A stretch of DNA of 64,000 nucleotides from Candidatus Kapaibacterium sp. (GCA_028284775.1 JANQRB010000174.1:1-64000); one strand, 5' to 3'. Positions 52,116-61,295 are shown, counted from the first letter of the stretch. Program-made: numbers and translations. The notes: a model not told the origin generated them from the letters alone.

Positions 52116-55076
52116 ATGCGAATCGCTATCCTCCTGCTACTGGCTGCAAGCCTGACGACGGCTGCATGGGCGCAGCCCCTGCTTAAGCCTTTTCCCTTCA
52201 GCCTGCCTTCGCAGGATGCAATCAAGGGACAATTGCTGGGCATTCTGACCGAGCCCGCCAAGCCGGCCAACGATCGTATCAGCGTCAAAGACGGGCATTT
52301 CGTCTGGCAGGACGGCAGTCGCGCACGGTTCTTCGGTACGCTCTTTTATTACACCGGCGTCTACCCCGACAGCGCAGACGCGATCACGATAGCGAGGCAA
52401 TTGCGCGCTTATGGCTTCAACGCCGTCCGTTTTAACGCATTTGATTATTCCACCTGGCAGTCCGCCAGTCTTTTCGAACGCAATGCCGAGCGATTTGCTT
52501 TCAATGAAGAGCAGATTAAACGATTCGACTGGTTTGTCTATCAGCTTAAACAAAACGGCATTTACATTCACCTGCCGCTGCACTCCCGGCGAACGGTCGG
52601 CGCCAACGACGGCATAAGCAACAGCGATTCACTTCCCAGCCTGCTACGCGGGGTGAGCTATTTCGATCCCGAAATACAGGACGCACACCGTCAGGTGATC
52701 CGGAAAATTCTGACGCATCGCAATCCCTATACCAAAACCCAGTACAAAAATGAACCTGCACTGGCCTGGCTGGATCTCTCCGACGTCAACTCTTTTTTCT
52801 GGATGTGGCGCTACCAGGGTTTGACGCCCGGTTCCTATAATCTCTCCTATTACCATTCGCGGCTCATCCACCAGCGCTGGGCCGACTGGCTTAGCCGCAA
52901 ATACAAAACACAGGAAGCCCTTGTGCAGGCCTGGAACCGGCCCGCCGACACGCAGGACAACCTGGTCAGTAATCCCGGCTTTGAAGATAACTTCAGTCAG
53001 GCCTGGACTCTGAGCGTTAACTCCGCCGCGCAGGCAATTCTCGACCCTTATGAGACCGACCGCAGCGAGGGTGAATTCGCCATGCGGATTCGTATCGGCA
53101 GACCCGGTCCCAACATCGGTCATGTTCAATTGCGCAACAACTCGATAGTCCTGGAAAAGAGCCGCCAGTACGAGCTGCGCTTTTTCGCCAAGACCTCGAA
53201 CGAAGAGGGACGCCGGGTTGCGGTCTATCTCAGCAATCCCAGCTCGCCATACAACAACTACGGCATCAATAATGTCCGCTTCGATCTCAACACGCAGTGG
53301 CAGGAGTTCTCGTATCGTTTTCGTGCGCTCGACGACAATGAATTCGGCGCTCTGCTGCGCTTCTATTGCGGACAGTTTCAGGGCGATGTACTTGTGGATG
53401 ACGTCAGTTTCAGGATGGTCGACGAGACGGCGCTGCAGCCGGGTGAAAATCTGCGCGACGCAACAATTGCCATTGTGCCTTATGGGCAATTGCCTGCCTT
53501 TCCCGCCCAGCGGGTAAGTGACAACATGGCCTTCTTTAATGATCTTGTTTACAACTACTTCATGGACAGCTATCGCCTGATCAAGGACACGCTCAATTGC
53601 GATGCTCTGATAAGCGGACAAAACGTTTCCTATGTGCTCAACGATCTGTATGCGGTGCGGGACATGGACTTCTGCGCGATCAGCACATCCTGGGACAATG
53701 TCGCGAACTGGAATACCGATAACTGGACTGTCAATCATTCGCCGATGCTCGGCACTACCTGGGGCGGCAACATCCAATATGTTTCCCGCCATGCCCTGGC
53801 GAACAAACCTCTTGTCATTACGCGTTTTTACCAACCGTATCCTTCGCGCTATCTCAACGAAATGGTCACGGTCTGGCCGGCCTATGCCGCTTATCAGGAG
53901 TGGGATGCGCTGTATATCGGAATGTATTCGGAAGACCGTACCGGCAACGGCGCCGATTCGATCCGTTTCAAGGAATTCTGGGAAACCAAAAACAACCCCG
54001 CATTGATGGCGATGGTCCCGGCGGTTTCCCAGGCTTTTCGGCGGGGCCTGATCGCCGCCGCGGAAGGTGAAATGACCCTGGATCAAACCCAGGAGGCCCT
54101 GCTGTATCCGCCTTCGCAATTGGGAACATTCTTTCTTGAGAGCAATGCCGATGCGCGCATAGCGCTCTTTCGCAAAATTCGTCTCGGCCGCTTCGATGCG
54201 GAATTTCAATCAGCCTATCCTCAACGCGACATTTTCGAACTCTCGGGGTCGGAAGGCGTTAACACAGCCAATCTGCAATCCGATACCAAGGAATTGATCT
54301 GGAATGCCGACGACACCGTTTTTACAGTCAATGCCGCTCAGTACGTTTTGGCCACCGGTCACCTGCGGGGCAAGTTATTCGAGTTCGATCATCTCTTCGC
54401 CTCACGTGTTGATGACGGCAATGTCGGCAGCATGTGCTGGCTGAGCCTCGACGAGAAGCCCCTGGCGCAGTCGGATGTCTCGCTTCTCACACTCTCGACG
54501 CGAGCACTTAACTCCGGCGCCGTCTGGCAGGCGGACAATCGGTCATTGGGAGTAAACTGGGGCGCTGCGCCGACTGTCGTCGAGGCGATGAAAGTGGAGC
54601 TGACCCTTGAAAGTGAACGCGATTCGCTCTTTATTTATCCACTGAATGCCAACGGCGAGATGAGCGCAAGCGACTTTGCCGTTCCCAAGAGCGGCAGCCG
54701 CTTCCGGATCCTGATCGATCAGTCGGAGCATAACTCCCTGTGGTTCCGCATCGAACAAAGGGATGCGGAGCAGGTTTCAACTTCGCTTCCCGACGAAGAT
54801 GTACAATCGCCCATCACCTTACTTTCCGCCGTCTGGCCCAACCCGGCCCGGACCTATTGCAACATTGAAGTCAACCTACCGGCATCCGGCGATCAGGCCG
54901 TTCTGACTCTGCACTCCATCCTGGGCGATGTCGAGCGCAACGTATGGACGGGACGGGCGGAAGGACAGTCCACGATTCTGCGCCTTACAGTCGACGATCT
55001 TGCAAGCGGCAGATATTATCTGCGTCTCAATACAGGCCGACGGCAAGACAGCCGGACGCTGACGATCGTCCAATAA
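52116..55076 (+). CDS. T9SS-exported glycosidase-like protein with inserted CBM, copy 2
   Basis: 986 residues, exactly as long as copy 1, 60 bp downstream on the same strand. Signal peptide MRIAILLLLAASLTTAAWA. Architecture is the same: barrel first half (FFGTLFYYTGVYPDS, YGFNAVRFNAFDYS, HRNPYTKTQYKNEPALAWLD), inserted CBM-like domain from LVSNPGFEDNFSQAWTLS, barrel second half, then the T9SS tail (VWPNPARTYCNIEV ... LASGRYYLRLN). The acid/base segment reads LSDVNSFF (Val224) and the nucleophile segment VITRFYQPYP (Arg570). The copies differ throughout, so the duplication is old, but they share length and domain order. It may be cotranscribed with copy 1. Confidence 0.78.
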   Translation: MRIAILLLLAASLTTAAWAQPLLKPFPFSLPSQDAIKGQLLGILTEPAKPANDRISVKDGHFVWQDGSRARFFGTLFYYTGVYPDSADAITIARQLRAYGFNAVRFNAFDYSTWQSASLFERNAERFAFNEEQIKRFDWFVYQLKQNGIYIHLPLHSRRTVGANDGISNSDSLPSLLRGVSYFDPEIQDAHRQVIRKILTHRNPYTKTQYKNEPALAWLDLSDVNSFFWMWRYQGLTPGSYNLSYYHSRLIHQRWADWLSRKYKTQEALVQAWNRPADTQDNLVSNPGFEDNFSQAWTLSVNSAAQAILDPYETDRSEGEFAMRIRIGRPGPNIGHVQLRNNSIVLEKSRQYELRFFAKTSNEEGRRVAVYLSNPSSPYNNYGINNVRFDLNTQWQEFSYRFRALDDNEFGALLRFYCGQFQGDVLVDDVSFRMVDETALQPGENLRDATIAIVPYGQLPAFPAQRVSDNMAFFNDLVYNYFMDSYRLIKDTLNCDALISGQNVSYVLNDLYAVRDMDFCAISTSWDNVANWNTDNWTVNHSPMLGTTWGGNIQYVSRHALANKPLVITRFYQPYPSRYLNEMVTVWPAYAAYQEWDALYIGMYSEDRTGNGADSIRFKEFWETKNNPALMAMVPAVSQAFRRGLIAAAEGEMTLDQTQEALLYPPSQLGTFFLESNADARIALFRKIRLGRFDAEFQSAYPQRDIFELSGSEGVNTANLQSDTKELIWNADDTVFTVNAAQYVLATGHLRGKLFEFDHLFASRVDDGNVGSMCWLSLDEKPLAQSDVSLLTLSTRALNSGAVWQADNRSLGVNWGAAPTVVEAMKVELTLESERDSLFIYPLNANGEMSASDFAVPKSGSRFRILIDQSEHNSLWFRIEQRDAEQVSTSLPDEDVQSPITLLSAVWPNPARTYCNIEVNLPASGDQAVLTLHSILGDVERNVWTGRAEGQSTILRLTVDDLASGRYYLRLNTGRRQDSRTLTIVQ

Positions 55077-55340
55077 ACGAGTCAAGGTAACGGTCCAAGT
55101 CCCCAGCGTCAGGATGCCCAAAGCGCGGGAATTGAATGACGCTTCTGCCGCACACCGGCCCAGGCAAAGGACATTCGCAACAAGGCGACAGCGCTGAAGC
55201 TCAGTCCAGACTCATTTTGGATTATCACAGCGCCAAAAGCAAATCACATGTTTTGATGAGGGGCATTGTCTATCTTCCAGCTCTTCAGAAACGACCTGAT
55301 TTCGACGCAAAATCGCCGGATTCGACAGAATTCACAGTCT

Positions 55341-55379
55341 TCGGAGCGACTGCTCCGATTAGAGTCACAAGCTCGTGAC
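55341..55379. promoter_or_regulatory. two adjacent hairpins upstream of the ECF sigma gene
   Basis: TCGGAGC-GACT-GCTCCGA (55341-55358) is a perfect 7-bp stem. GTCAC-6 nt-GTGAC (55364-55379) follows directly. They lie in the 354-bp gap 55077-55430, 52 bp before the sigma gene's ATG. They may be operator sites or end the upstream transcript, though no T-run follows. The rest of the gap holds no supportable gene; the 80-codon frame at 55136 has no recognisable features. Confidence 0.4.
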
Positions 55380-55430
55380 GTTTTGAAATATCGAGTGTCG
55401 TTAGGGTAATTTCGCAGAGTACGAGTAAGA

Positions 55431-55997
55431 ATGGTAAAAGGCTATAGTAAATATAGCGACCTGGAGCTTTTCAACACGTTAAAAGAGCCAAAGCACGAAG
55501 CTGAGTTGGCCTTTAGCGAACTGTATTCACGGTACAACCAACGGATTTACGCCTATTGCCTGCGTGTAACCGGCAATCCCGACGAAGCCAGAGATATCTT
55601 TCAGGATACGTTTCTCAAATTTTACAAAAGTGCGAAGAGTGACAGACAGGTGACAAACGTCCCGGGGTATCTGCTCACAATTGCGAGAAACTTGTGCCTG
55701 AACTTTAAGCGTGACCGCAAAGAAACCGTTTCTTTTGAGGATTTCCACCTCTCTGCTTCGTCTGACAGTTCATTCGAGCGTAAAGAATATCTGGAATTGA
55801 TCAGAATGGCATTGGAGCTATTGGATTCTGATCATCGCGAAGCCTTTGTACTACGGGAATATCAAGGTATGTCGTACGCAGAAATGTCCGTTTTAACGGG
55901 CGTCAGCGTTTCGGCATTAAAGAATAGGGTGTGGCGCGCGAAAGAAAAAATCAAGAAGATCCTTTCGCGCTATGTTACGGAAGTGTCAAAATTGTAA
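55431..55997 (+). CDS. ECF RNA polymerase sigma factor
   Basis: 188 residues. Sigma region 2 is at about 25-95: FSELYSRYNQRIYAYCLRVT, GNPDEARDIFQDTFLKFYK, VPGYLLTIARNLCLNFKRD. Region 4 is at about 125-180: ALELLDSDHREAFVLREYQG, MSYAEMSVLTGVSVSALKNR, VWRAKEKIKKIL. Regions 1 and 3 are absent, as in group 4 sigmas. The next gene, 18 bp downstream, encodes a putative anti-sigma factor, the usual arrangement. No TTG-type -35 element for autoregulation could be identified with confidence. Confidence 0.95.
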   Translation: MVKGYSKYSDLELFNTLKEPKHEAELAFSELYSRYNQRIYAYCLRVTGNPDEARDIFQDTFLKFYKSAKSDRQVTNVPGYLLTIARNLCLNFKRDRKETVSFEDFHLSASSDSSFERKEYLELIRMALELLDSDHREAFVLREYQGMSYAEMSVLTGVSVSALKNRVWRAKEKIKKILSRYVTEVSKL

Positions 55998-56015
55998 AGA
56001 AGTTGAGTTAAAGAA

Positions 56016-57440
56016 ATGTCGTACTCAGATCTAATTCATAAATATTTCGATGGCGAGCTGGAAAGCGAGGAAGTACTCGAAGAGACACTCTTCGATGCAC
56101 TGAAATCGGATGCCGATGTTCGCCAGGATTTCACGGATCACCTGCGGATTCGTTCTTTGTGCCAGGAAGATATGACGAGCATAACTACGCCGTCGGAGTG
56201 CACGCAGAACGTCTTTATGCAGTTGGGATTTCAGATTCCTGGCGCGGTCACTCAGCAAGCCGCCGTCAACGGCGCCGCCGTCGCACCGGCAGTACCGGTA
56301 TCGCGGCGGTTCATGTCTTATGCAATTACCGCCCTCGTTTCCTCACTGCTGACAATCGCCGTCTTTATGTTCGCTCTCGACTCCGGTGAGCTTCTGACTG
56401 CCGAAGGCGATGGAACGAATGACAATAATGAAGCCGAAAATAGTCTAGCCTCCAACAAAAATACTCTGGCTGCCGGCCGCAGCGAAATTCCCGTCGTCCG
56501 CAACATTCTCAGTGATGATGCCTCGGCCGACAGTAGGAGCAGCGGCGACGTCCGCTCGGCCAGCGCTGCCACTGCGAGTGAAAGCGTTGGTGATCAGGCT
56601 CTCACTCAACAACCGGCTGAAACAGAAATCGCCGCGCAGGAACGACAGGGCGGATTCGAGGGAATTTCGTCGACTAATACATCGGCCATCTCTACAGCAG
56701 ACGCAGCGGCAAGTGACATACAGGCATCCGAAGCTTTCCCCGCCGAAGAGGCCCCGATTCCGCTGCAGGATGTACCCGATAATGACGAGCGGTCGATTCC
56801 GGCCGTATTGGCGAGTGCAATGCTGCCTTCGGCCGGCAATGCGCCTTCGGCCCCTCAAATCGGATCCAGGGAGGCCAGGATACTTGGGACGGTGGGCATC
56901 AGTCTTCCGGTAAATGAGAACCTGCCTTTCTCAATCGCCTACCGGCGTATCGCGTCGAGCACTAACCCCAATCCCCGGCTGACAACTGATGTTGTCGTCA
57001 GCGATCCGCTGCTCGACAATGCGCTGAGTCTGGTCTATAATCTCAGCCCGCAACAGGCTATCGGCATCGAGGTCAGCCGCGAGGCATATGGCCAGGAATT
57101 TACGGCCACGGTCGATGGTCGTCCCGACCAGCTGGTACGGCAGAGCCCTTCCTATTACTGGGTCGCGGCACTCTACCGTCATCGTATCCAAGAATGGGAA
57201 CTGGCCGAACAGCTCTTCCCCTATTTTCAGGTCGGTCTCGGGGCCATCAGCAGCGGGGAATCGCTCGGCAAATTCTCGGGAGGCATGATGCGCCTGGTGG
57301 TGGGCAGTCAGTTTTTCCTGACGAAAAATATCGTTGTCAACGGCGGACTCGAAGTCAGCGGCATTAGCTACTCGACCTCCGACCTCCTTGAAACAAGCTA
57401 CAATACCGGCTTTACCTACGGCATTCAGGTCAATTTTTGA
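56016..57440 (+). CDS. putative anti-sigma factor with C-terminal beta-barrel-like domain
   Basis: A 474-residue protein. Residues 1 to about 75 resemble cysteine-poor anti-sigma N-termini: IHKYFDGELESEEVLEETLF, DVRQDFTDHLRIRSL. One membrane helix follows (about 100-120, SYAITALVSSLLTIAVFMFA). Residues about 121-288 are a Ser/Ala/Asp/Glu-rich linker, probably disordered. Residues about 289-474 alternate hydrophobic strands and turns and end in TGFTYGIQVNF with a terminal Phe, like an eight-strand outer-membrane barrel or an OmpA-like domain. If so, one chain would run from the cytoplasm to the outer membrane. The C-terminal domain could also be a soluble periplasmic beta-domain. Strong position-based link to the sigma gene. 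Confidence 0.7.
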   Translation: MSYSDLIHKYFDGELESEEVLEETLFDALKSDADVRQDFTDHLRIRSLCQEDMTSITTPSECTQNVFMQLGFQIPGAVTQQAAVNGAAVAPAVPVSRRFMSYAITALVSSLLTIAVFMFALDSGELLTAEGDGTNDNNEAENSLASNKNTLAAGRSEIPVVRNILSDDASADSRSSGDVRSASAATASESVGDQALTQQPAETEIAAQERQGGFEGISSTNTSAISTADAAASDIQASEAFPAEEAPIPLQDVPDNDERSIPAVLASAMLPSAGNAPSAPQIGSREARILGTVGISLPVNENLPFSIAYRRIASSTNPNPRLTTDVVVSDPLLDNALSLVYNLSPQQAIGIEVSREAYGQEFTATVDGRPDQLVRQSPSYYWVAALYRHRIQEWELAEQLFPYFQVGLGAISSGESLGKFSGGMMRLVVGSQFFLTKNIVVNGGLEVSGISYSTSDLLETSYNTGFTYGIQVNF

Positions 57441-57450
57441 GTGAAGCCCC

Positions 57451-58095
57451 ATGATACGCAAGTTCTCCATCCATTGTCTGGCTTTGGCATGTTTGCTGCT
57501 GAACTCAGCTTGCGAGAACGCCGTGGATATCAATGATCCCGGCCGGGATGTCGATGATCCATATACGCATAGCGATGTTCAACTGGGTCTCGTTGTCTTT
57601 TCGCTGGAATTCAACGATCACACAAAGTATTACCGTGAACAGTCGGTGCTTAAGGAATCGATAGTCGTCGATACGCTCAGCAGTCCCACGAAAGTAAAAT
57701 TCGACCTCGAATATCGCTGGGATAAGCGAGCTATCGGACAGCCGGCAGAGGATACGCTTCTGCGCCTGACTTATGCTCGCATCGTAACCGACTTTATTGA
57801 AGCCGACAGCCAGGACCACAGTCTGTTGCCGCTTCAGACGGGTGTTGCATCAGCCACTGAGCTGCAGATTGGCGTGTACAATGTCGTGGAAGACAAGGAG
57901 TATTACATCTCGGGCACATCCCAGGCGCCCGCATTTGACAGCTTTAAGATTAACATGATCGACGATCGCTCCCGAGTGGGGGGCGGCATCGAGAACCGCA
58001 ACTTACAAATTGCGATCGATGCCTGCCTTCAACTGCATGGAATACTGATCAAAGTGAATACACCATTGAAAGTCGATTACGCTGGCAAGTTGTAA
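57451..58095 (+). CDS. putative lipoprotein of unknown function
   Basis: 214 residues starting 10 bp after the anti-sigma-like gene. The N-terminus has a signal peptide ending in a loose lipobox, LLLNSAC, with Cys21. The mature part starts ENAVDINDPGRDVDDPYTH and appears rich in beta strands (LGLVVFSLEFNDHTKYY, TKVKFDLEYRWD, LQIGVYNVVEDKEYYISG). I recognise no domain. It probably sits in the periplasm or outer membrane beside the barrel-like protein. A strong terminator follows, so the sigma, anti-sigma and lipoprotein genes form one unit. Confidence 0.75.
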   Translation: MIRKFSIHCLALACLLLNSACENAVDINDPGRDVDDPYTHSDVQLGLVVFSLEFNDHTKYYREQSVLKESIVVDTLSSPTKVKFDLEYRWDKRAIGQPAEDTLLRLTYARIVTDFIEADSQDHSLLPLQTGVASATELQIGVYNVVEDKEYYISGTSQAPAFDSFKINMIDDRSRVGGGIENRNLQIAIDACLQLHGILIKVNTPLKVDYAGKL

Positions 58096-58103
58096 GAAAA
58101 GTA

Positions 58104-58145
58104 AAAGGCCATCGCCTGGAAAAGCGATGGCCTTTATGTTTTTCA
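58104..58145. terminator. strong bidirectional Rho-independent terminator
   Basis: AAAGGCCATCGC (58104-58115) and GCGATGGCCTTT (58124-58135) form a perfect 12-bp stem with an 8-nt loop, followed by ATGTTTTTC on plus. On minus the stem is followed by TACTTTTC. It lies between the convergent lipoprotein gene (stop 58095) and sdhB (stop 58166) and would stop both. Confidence 0.9.
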
Positions 58146-58165
58146 CTACCGTTTCTCTTCAGTTA

Positions 58166-58921
58166 TCAGCGTACCGCCGCCTTCAGAAACTCTCGGTTAA
58201 GGCGGGCAATATTGTCCACGGAAATTTCTTTGGGGCAGACGGCTTCGCACTCGCGAACGTTGGAGCAATTGCCGAAGCCGAGCTCATCCATGCGTTGGAC
58301 CATGGCCAAAGCGCGCTGGGGTGCTTCGACCTGCCCCTGAGGCAGCAAAGCCAGGTGCGACACTTTGGCGCTGACGTACAGCATAGCCGAGGCGTTGGGG
58401 CAGGCGGCAACACAAGCGCCGCAACCGATACAGGCCGCAGCTTCAAAGGCCCGGTCGGCATCGTCTTTGGGAATGGGAATGGCGTTTGCGTCGGGCGCGC
58501 TGCCCGTCCGGACGGAGACGTATCCGCCCGCCTGCGTGATACTGTCAAAAGAGCCGCGGTCGACCACAAGATCTTTGATGACTGGAAATGAGCGCGCCCG
58601 AAAGGGTTCGATGACGATCGTTTCACCGTTCTTGAAGCTGCGCATATGCGTCTGGCAGAGCGTCGTTCCCGACTCCGGCCCATGAGCGAAACCATTGACG
58701 ACCGCGCCGCAGGTCCCGCAGATTCCTTCGCGGCAGTCGTGGTCGAACGCCACCGGTTCTTTACCCTGCTCCATCAGATTTTCATTGAGTTGATCGAGCA
58801 TTTCGAGAAAGGAGGAGTCGGTAGAGACATCGTTCAATTCGTACGATTCCAGCCGGCCCGCATCGTGAGCACCGTTCTGTCGCCAGACTTTGAGACGAAT
58901 GTTGATTGTCTGTGCGCTCAT
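58166..58921 (-). CDS. sdhB: succinate dehydrogenase / fumarate reductase iron-sulfur subunit
   Basis: 251 residues. It carries electrons from SdhA to quinone through three clusters. The plant-type [2Fe-2S] ligands are in CREGICGTCG with a later Cys in TTLCQTHM; the ferredoxin-like motifs are CIGCGACVAACPNAS and CSNVRECEAVCPKEI. The spacing fits type B (Bacteroidota/epsilon-type) enzymes. Its ATG overlaps the sdhA stop by one base (TAATG). Confidence 0.95.
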   Translation of the reverse strand: MSAQTINIRLKVWRQNGAHDAGRLESYELNDVSTDSSFLEMLDQLNENLMEQGKEPVAFDHDCREGICGTCGAVVNGFAHGPESGTTLCQTHMRSFKNGETIVIEPFRARSFPVIKDLVVDRGSFDSITQAGGYVSVRTGSAPDANAIPIPKDDADRAFEAAACIGCGACVAACPNASAMLYVSAKVSHLALLPQGQVEAPQRALAMVQRMDELGFGNCSNVRECEAVCPKEISVDNIARLNREFLKAAVR

Positions 58922-60831
58922 TATTTGTAGCTCCTTTGAGTCAATTTCACATTCTCGAATTCCAGGGGCTCCTTGTGCAGGGTTGCCGGCCGGCCAACTC
59001 CATTATATTCCCATGCCGCGACATAACAGAAGTTTTCATCATCGCGCCGCGCTTCGCCCTCTTCGGTTTGATACTCCTCGCGGAAGTGCCCGCCGCAGGA
59101 CTCTTCACGATGAAGAGCATCATTGACCATCAGTTCCGCAAACTCAAGAAAGTCAGCAACTCGCCCGGCTTTCTCGAGCGTCTGATTGAGTTCACCCGCC
59201 GATCCCGTTACGGTGACGTTGGTCCAGAATTCTTCCCGAATCTGCGGAATCCGCTGCAGCGCATCTTCCAACCCCTGCCGGTTGCGCGCCATACCGCAGT
59301 TGTTCCACATTATGTGCCCGAGCTCCTTGTGGAAGCTGTCCACGGTACGCTTGCCCTTGACCGCTAACAGCTTATCGATCCGCTCGCTCGCTTCCTGCTT
59401 CACCGCCTTGCATTCGCTTTGATCAATCTGCACCGGCTTCAGGGGGGTGCTGCCGAAATAACCGCCGATCGTATAGGGGATGACAAAATAACCATCGGCG
59501 AGGCCCTGCATCAGCGCGCTGGCGCCAAGGCGATTCGCGCCATGGTCTGAGAAGTTCGCCTCCCCAAGAACGAATAAACCGGGAATGCTGCTCATCAGAT
59601 TATAATCCACCCACAGTCCGCCCATCGTGTAGTGGACGGCCGGATAAATTTTCATCGGGGTATGATAGGGATTCTCGTTGGTAATCTTCTGGTACATGTG
59701 GAACAGATTGCCATACTTCTGGCGAATGCTGTCTTCACCCTCGCGCCGGATCGCGTCACTGAAATCGAGGTAGACCGCCATGCCGGTCGATCCGACGCCA
59801 TAACCTTCGTCACAAACGGCCTTGGCGGCGCGGGAGGCGACATCGCGCGGCACCAGGTTACCGAAGGAAGGATATCGACGTTCAAGATAATAGTCGCGTT
59901 CGGCATCGGGAATATCGGCCGGCCGGCGCTGATCACCCTTTTGTTTGGGCACCCAGACACGGCCGTCATTTCGCAGACTTTCGCTCATGAGCGTCAGTTT
60001 GGATTGCTGCTCACCGTGGACCGGGATACAGGTCGGGTGAATCTGCGTGTAGCAGGGATTGGCGAAAAAAGCACCGCGACGGTGAGCGCGCCAACTGGCA
60101 GTAACATTGCTGGCCATTGCATTGGTGGACAGATAGAAAACATTGCCATAGCCACCGGTACACAATACGACGGCATCCGCGATATGTACATCAATACTGC
60201 CGTCGAGCAGACTACGACTGACAATGCCGCGGGCTTTGCCGTCGATAACCAGCAGATCGAGCATCTCCGTCCGGGGAAACATTTCAACTTTGCCGGCCTG
60301 AATCATATGGCTGAGAGCACTGTACGCCCCCAACAATAGTTGTTGTCCGGTCTGACCTCGCGCGTAAAATGTCCGGGACACCTGCGCGCCGCCGAAGCTG
60401 CGATTGGCCAGCAGACCGCCGTACTCGCGCGCGAAGGGCACTCCCTGAGCCACGCACTGATCGATGATATGATTGCTGATTTGCGCCAGACGGTGAACAT
60501 TGGCTTCCCGGGCGCGATAATCGCCGCCTTTTACCGTATCATAAAACAGGCGCCAGATGCTGTCGCCGTCGTTCTGATAATTTTTAGCGGCATTGATGCC
60601 GCCCTGTGCGGCAATACTATGCGCGCGGCGCGGACTGTCCTGAATACAGAAGCATTTTACCTTGTAGCCCAACTCCGCCAGTGTAGCGGCGGCTGCGCCT
60701 CCCGCCAGACCCGACCCGACCACCAGGACCGAGTATTTACGTTTGTTGGCCGGGTTCACCAGCTTCATTTCAAACCTGTGCCTGTCCCATTTTTCGGCCA
60801 AAGGGCCGGCTGGAACTCTGGATTCTAGCAT
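58921..60831 (-). CDS. sdhA: succinate dehydrogenase / fumarate reductase flavoprotein subunit
   Basis: 636 residues. The start at 60831 is kept because LESRVPAGPLAEKW and KLVNPANKRKYSVLVV match the known beginning of Bacteroidota SdhA. FAD site VVGSGLAGGAAAATLAELG, flavin-linkage histidine in RRAHSIAAQGGINAAKNY, substrate site HPTCIPVHGEQQSKL, and LGEANFSDHGANRLGASALM. It oxidises succinate or reduces fumarate. The usual cytochrome b gene (sdhC), normally directly upstream, is missing: the 464 bp before it hold no membrane protein. Confidence 0.96.
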   Translation of the reverse strand: MLESRVPAGPLAEKWDRHRFEMKLVNPANKRKYSVLVVGSGLAGGAAAATLAELGYKVKCFCIQDSPRRAHSIAAQGGINAAKNYQNDGDSIWRLFYDTVKGGDYRAREANVHRLAQISNHIIDQCVAQGVPFAREYGGLLANRSFGGAQVSRTFYARGQTGQQLLLGAYSALSHMIQAGKVEMFPRTEMLDLLVIDGKARGIVSRSLLDGSIDVHIADAVVLCTGGYGNVFYLSTNAMASNVTASWRAHRRGAFFANPCYTQIHPTCIPVHGEQQSKLTLMSESLRNDGRVWVPKQKGDQRRPADIPDAERDYYLERRYPSFGNLVPRDVASRAAKAVCDEGYGVGSTGMAVYLDFSDAIRREGEDSIRQKYGNLFHMYQKITNENPYHTPMKIYPAVHYTMGGLWVDYNLMSSIPGLFVLGEANFSDHGANRLGASALMQGLADGYFVIPYTIGGYFGSTPLKPVQIDQSECKAVKQEASERIDKLLAVKGKRTVDSFHKELGHIMWNNCGMARNRQGLEDALQRIPQIREEFWTNVTVTGSAGELNQTLEKAGRVADFLEFAELMVNDALHREESCGGHFREEYQTEEGEARRDDENFCYVAAWEYNGVGRPATLHKEPLEFENVKLTQRSYK

Positions 60832-61295
60832 TCGATTACCCTTGAGGTTTGAGTCATGAACATCGCGTATTGCAAGGCCGCGAATGCGCTCATTGCAGAA
60901 TTATTCCTGCCTGGGCTACTGCGAAACACACAATTGTTTTGCTCAGGAAGGTCCTGCTTGCTAATTTTTTCTTTTGCACAGATGGAGCCAGCGGTATCGG
61001 TGAGCGCTTGCAAGCCAGTAAAAGTGTAAGACGATGTTAAAGGCAAGTGATCGACCCGCTTATTCTTTACTCCCGGTATACCTTGCAACACAAAACTACG
61101 AAAATTCTCGGAACCGGCTGAACAGCTGATTCGCCCTGCCTGATAATGCCGGGCGCGAATTTGAACGAACAGCACGCCAAATGCATCTTTTGTCCGGATT
61201 AACACAATGAACTCTGACGACCCGGATGACGGTAGGTTCTATGCGCTATCAAATCGGAAAGTCGAGAATGTGATCCCGGATTTGTGGAGACCCGA
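60832..61295. other. gene-free divergent region between sdhA and the YfhO-like gene
   Basis: The region has no sdhC. A 126-codon minus-strand frame (60825-61205) overlaps the sdhA start, has no membrane segments and resembles nothing known. It must hold promoters for sdhAB and the YfhO-like gene, but I cannot point to them with confidence. Confidence 0.6.

Noticed and set aside
55136..55378. 80-codon plus-strand frame before the sigma gene
   Set aside because: No signal, domain or ribosome site; overlaps the palindromes.
58127..58591. 154-codon plus-strand frame opposite sdhB
   Set aside because: Antisense shadow of sdhB, which has full Fe-S motifs on minus; it also begins within the terminator.
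60825..61205. 126-codon minus-strand frame in the position expected for sdhC
   Set aside because: No membrane segments or heme-ligand histidines, overlaps the sdhA start, no ribosome site; not a cytochrome b subunit.
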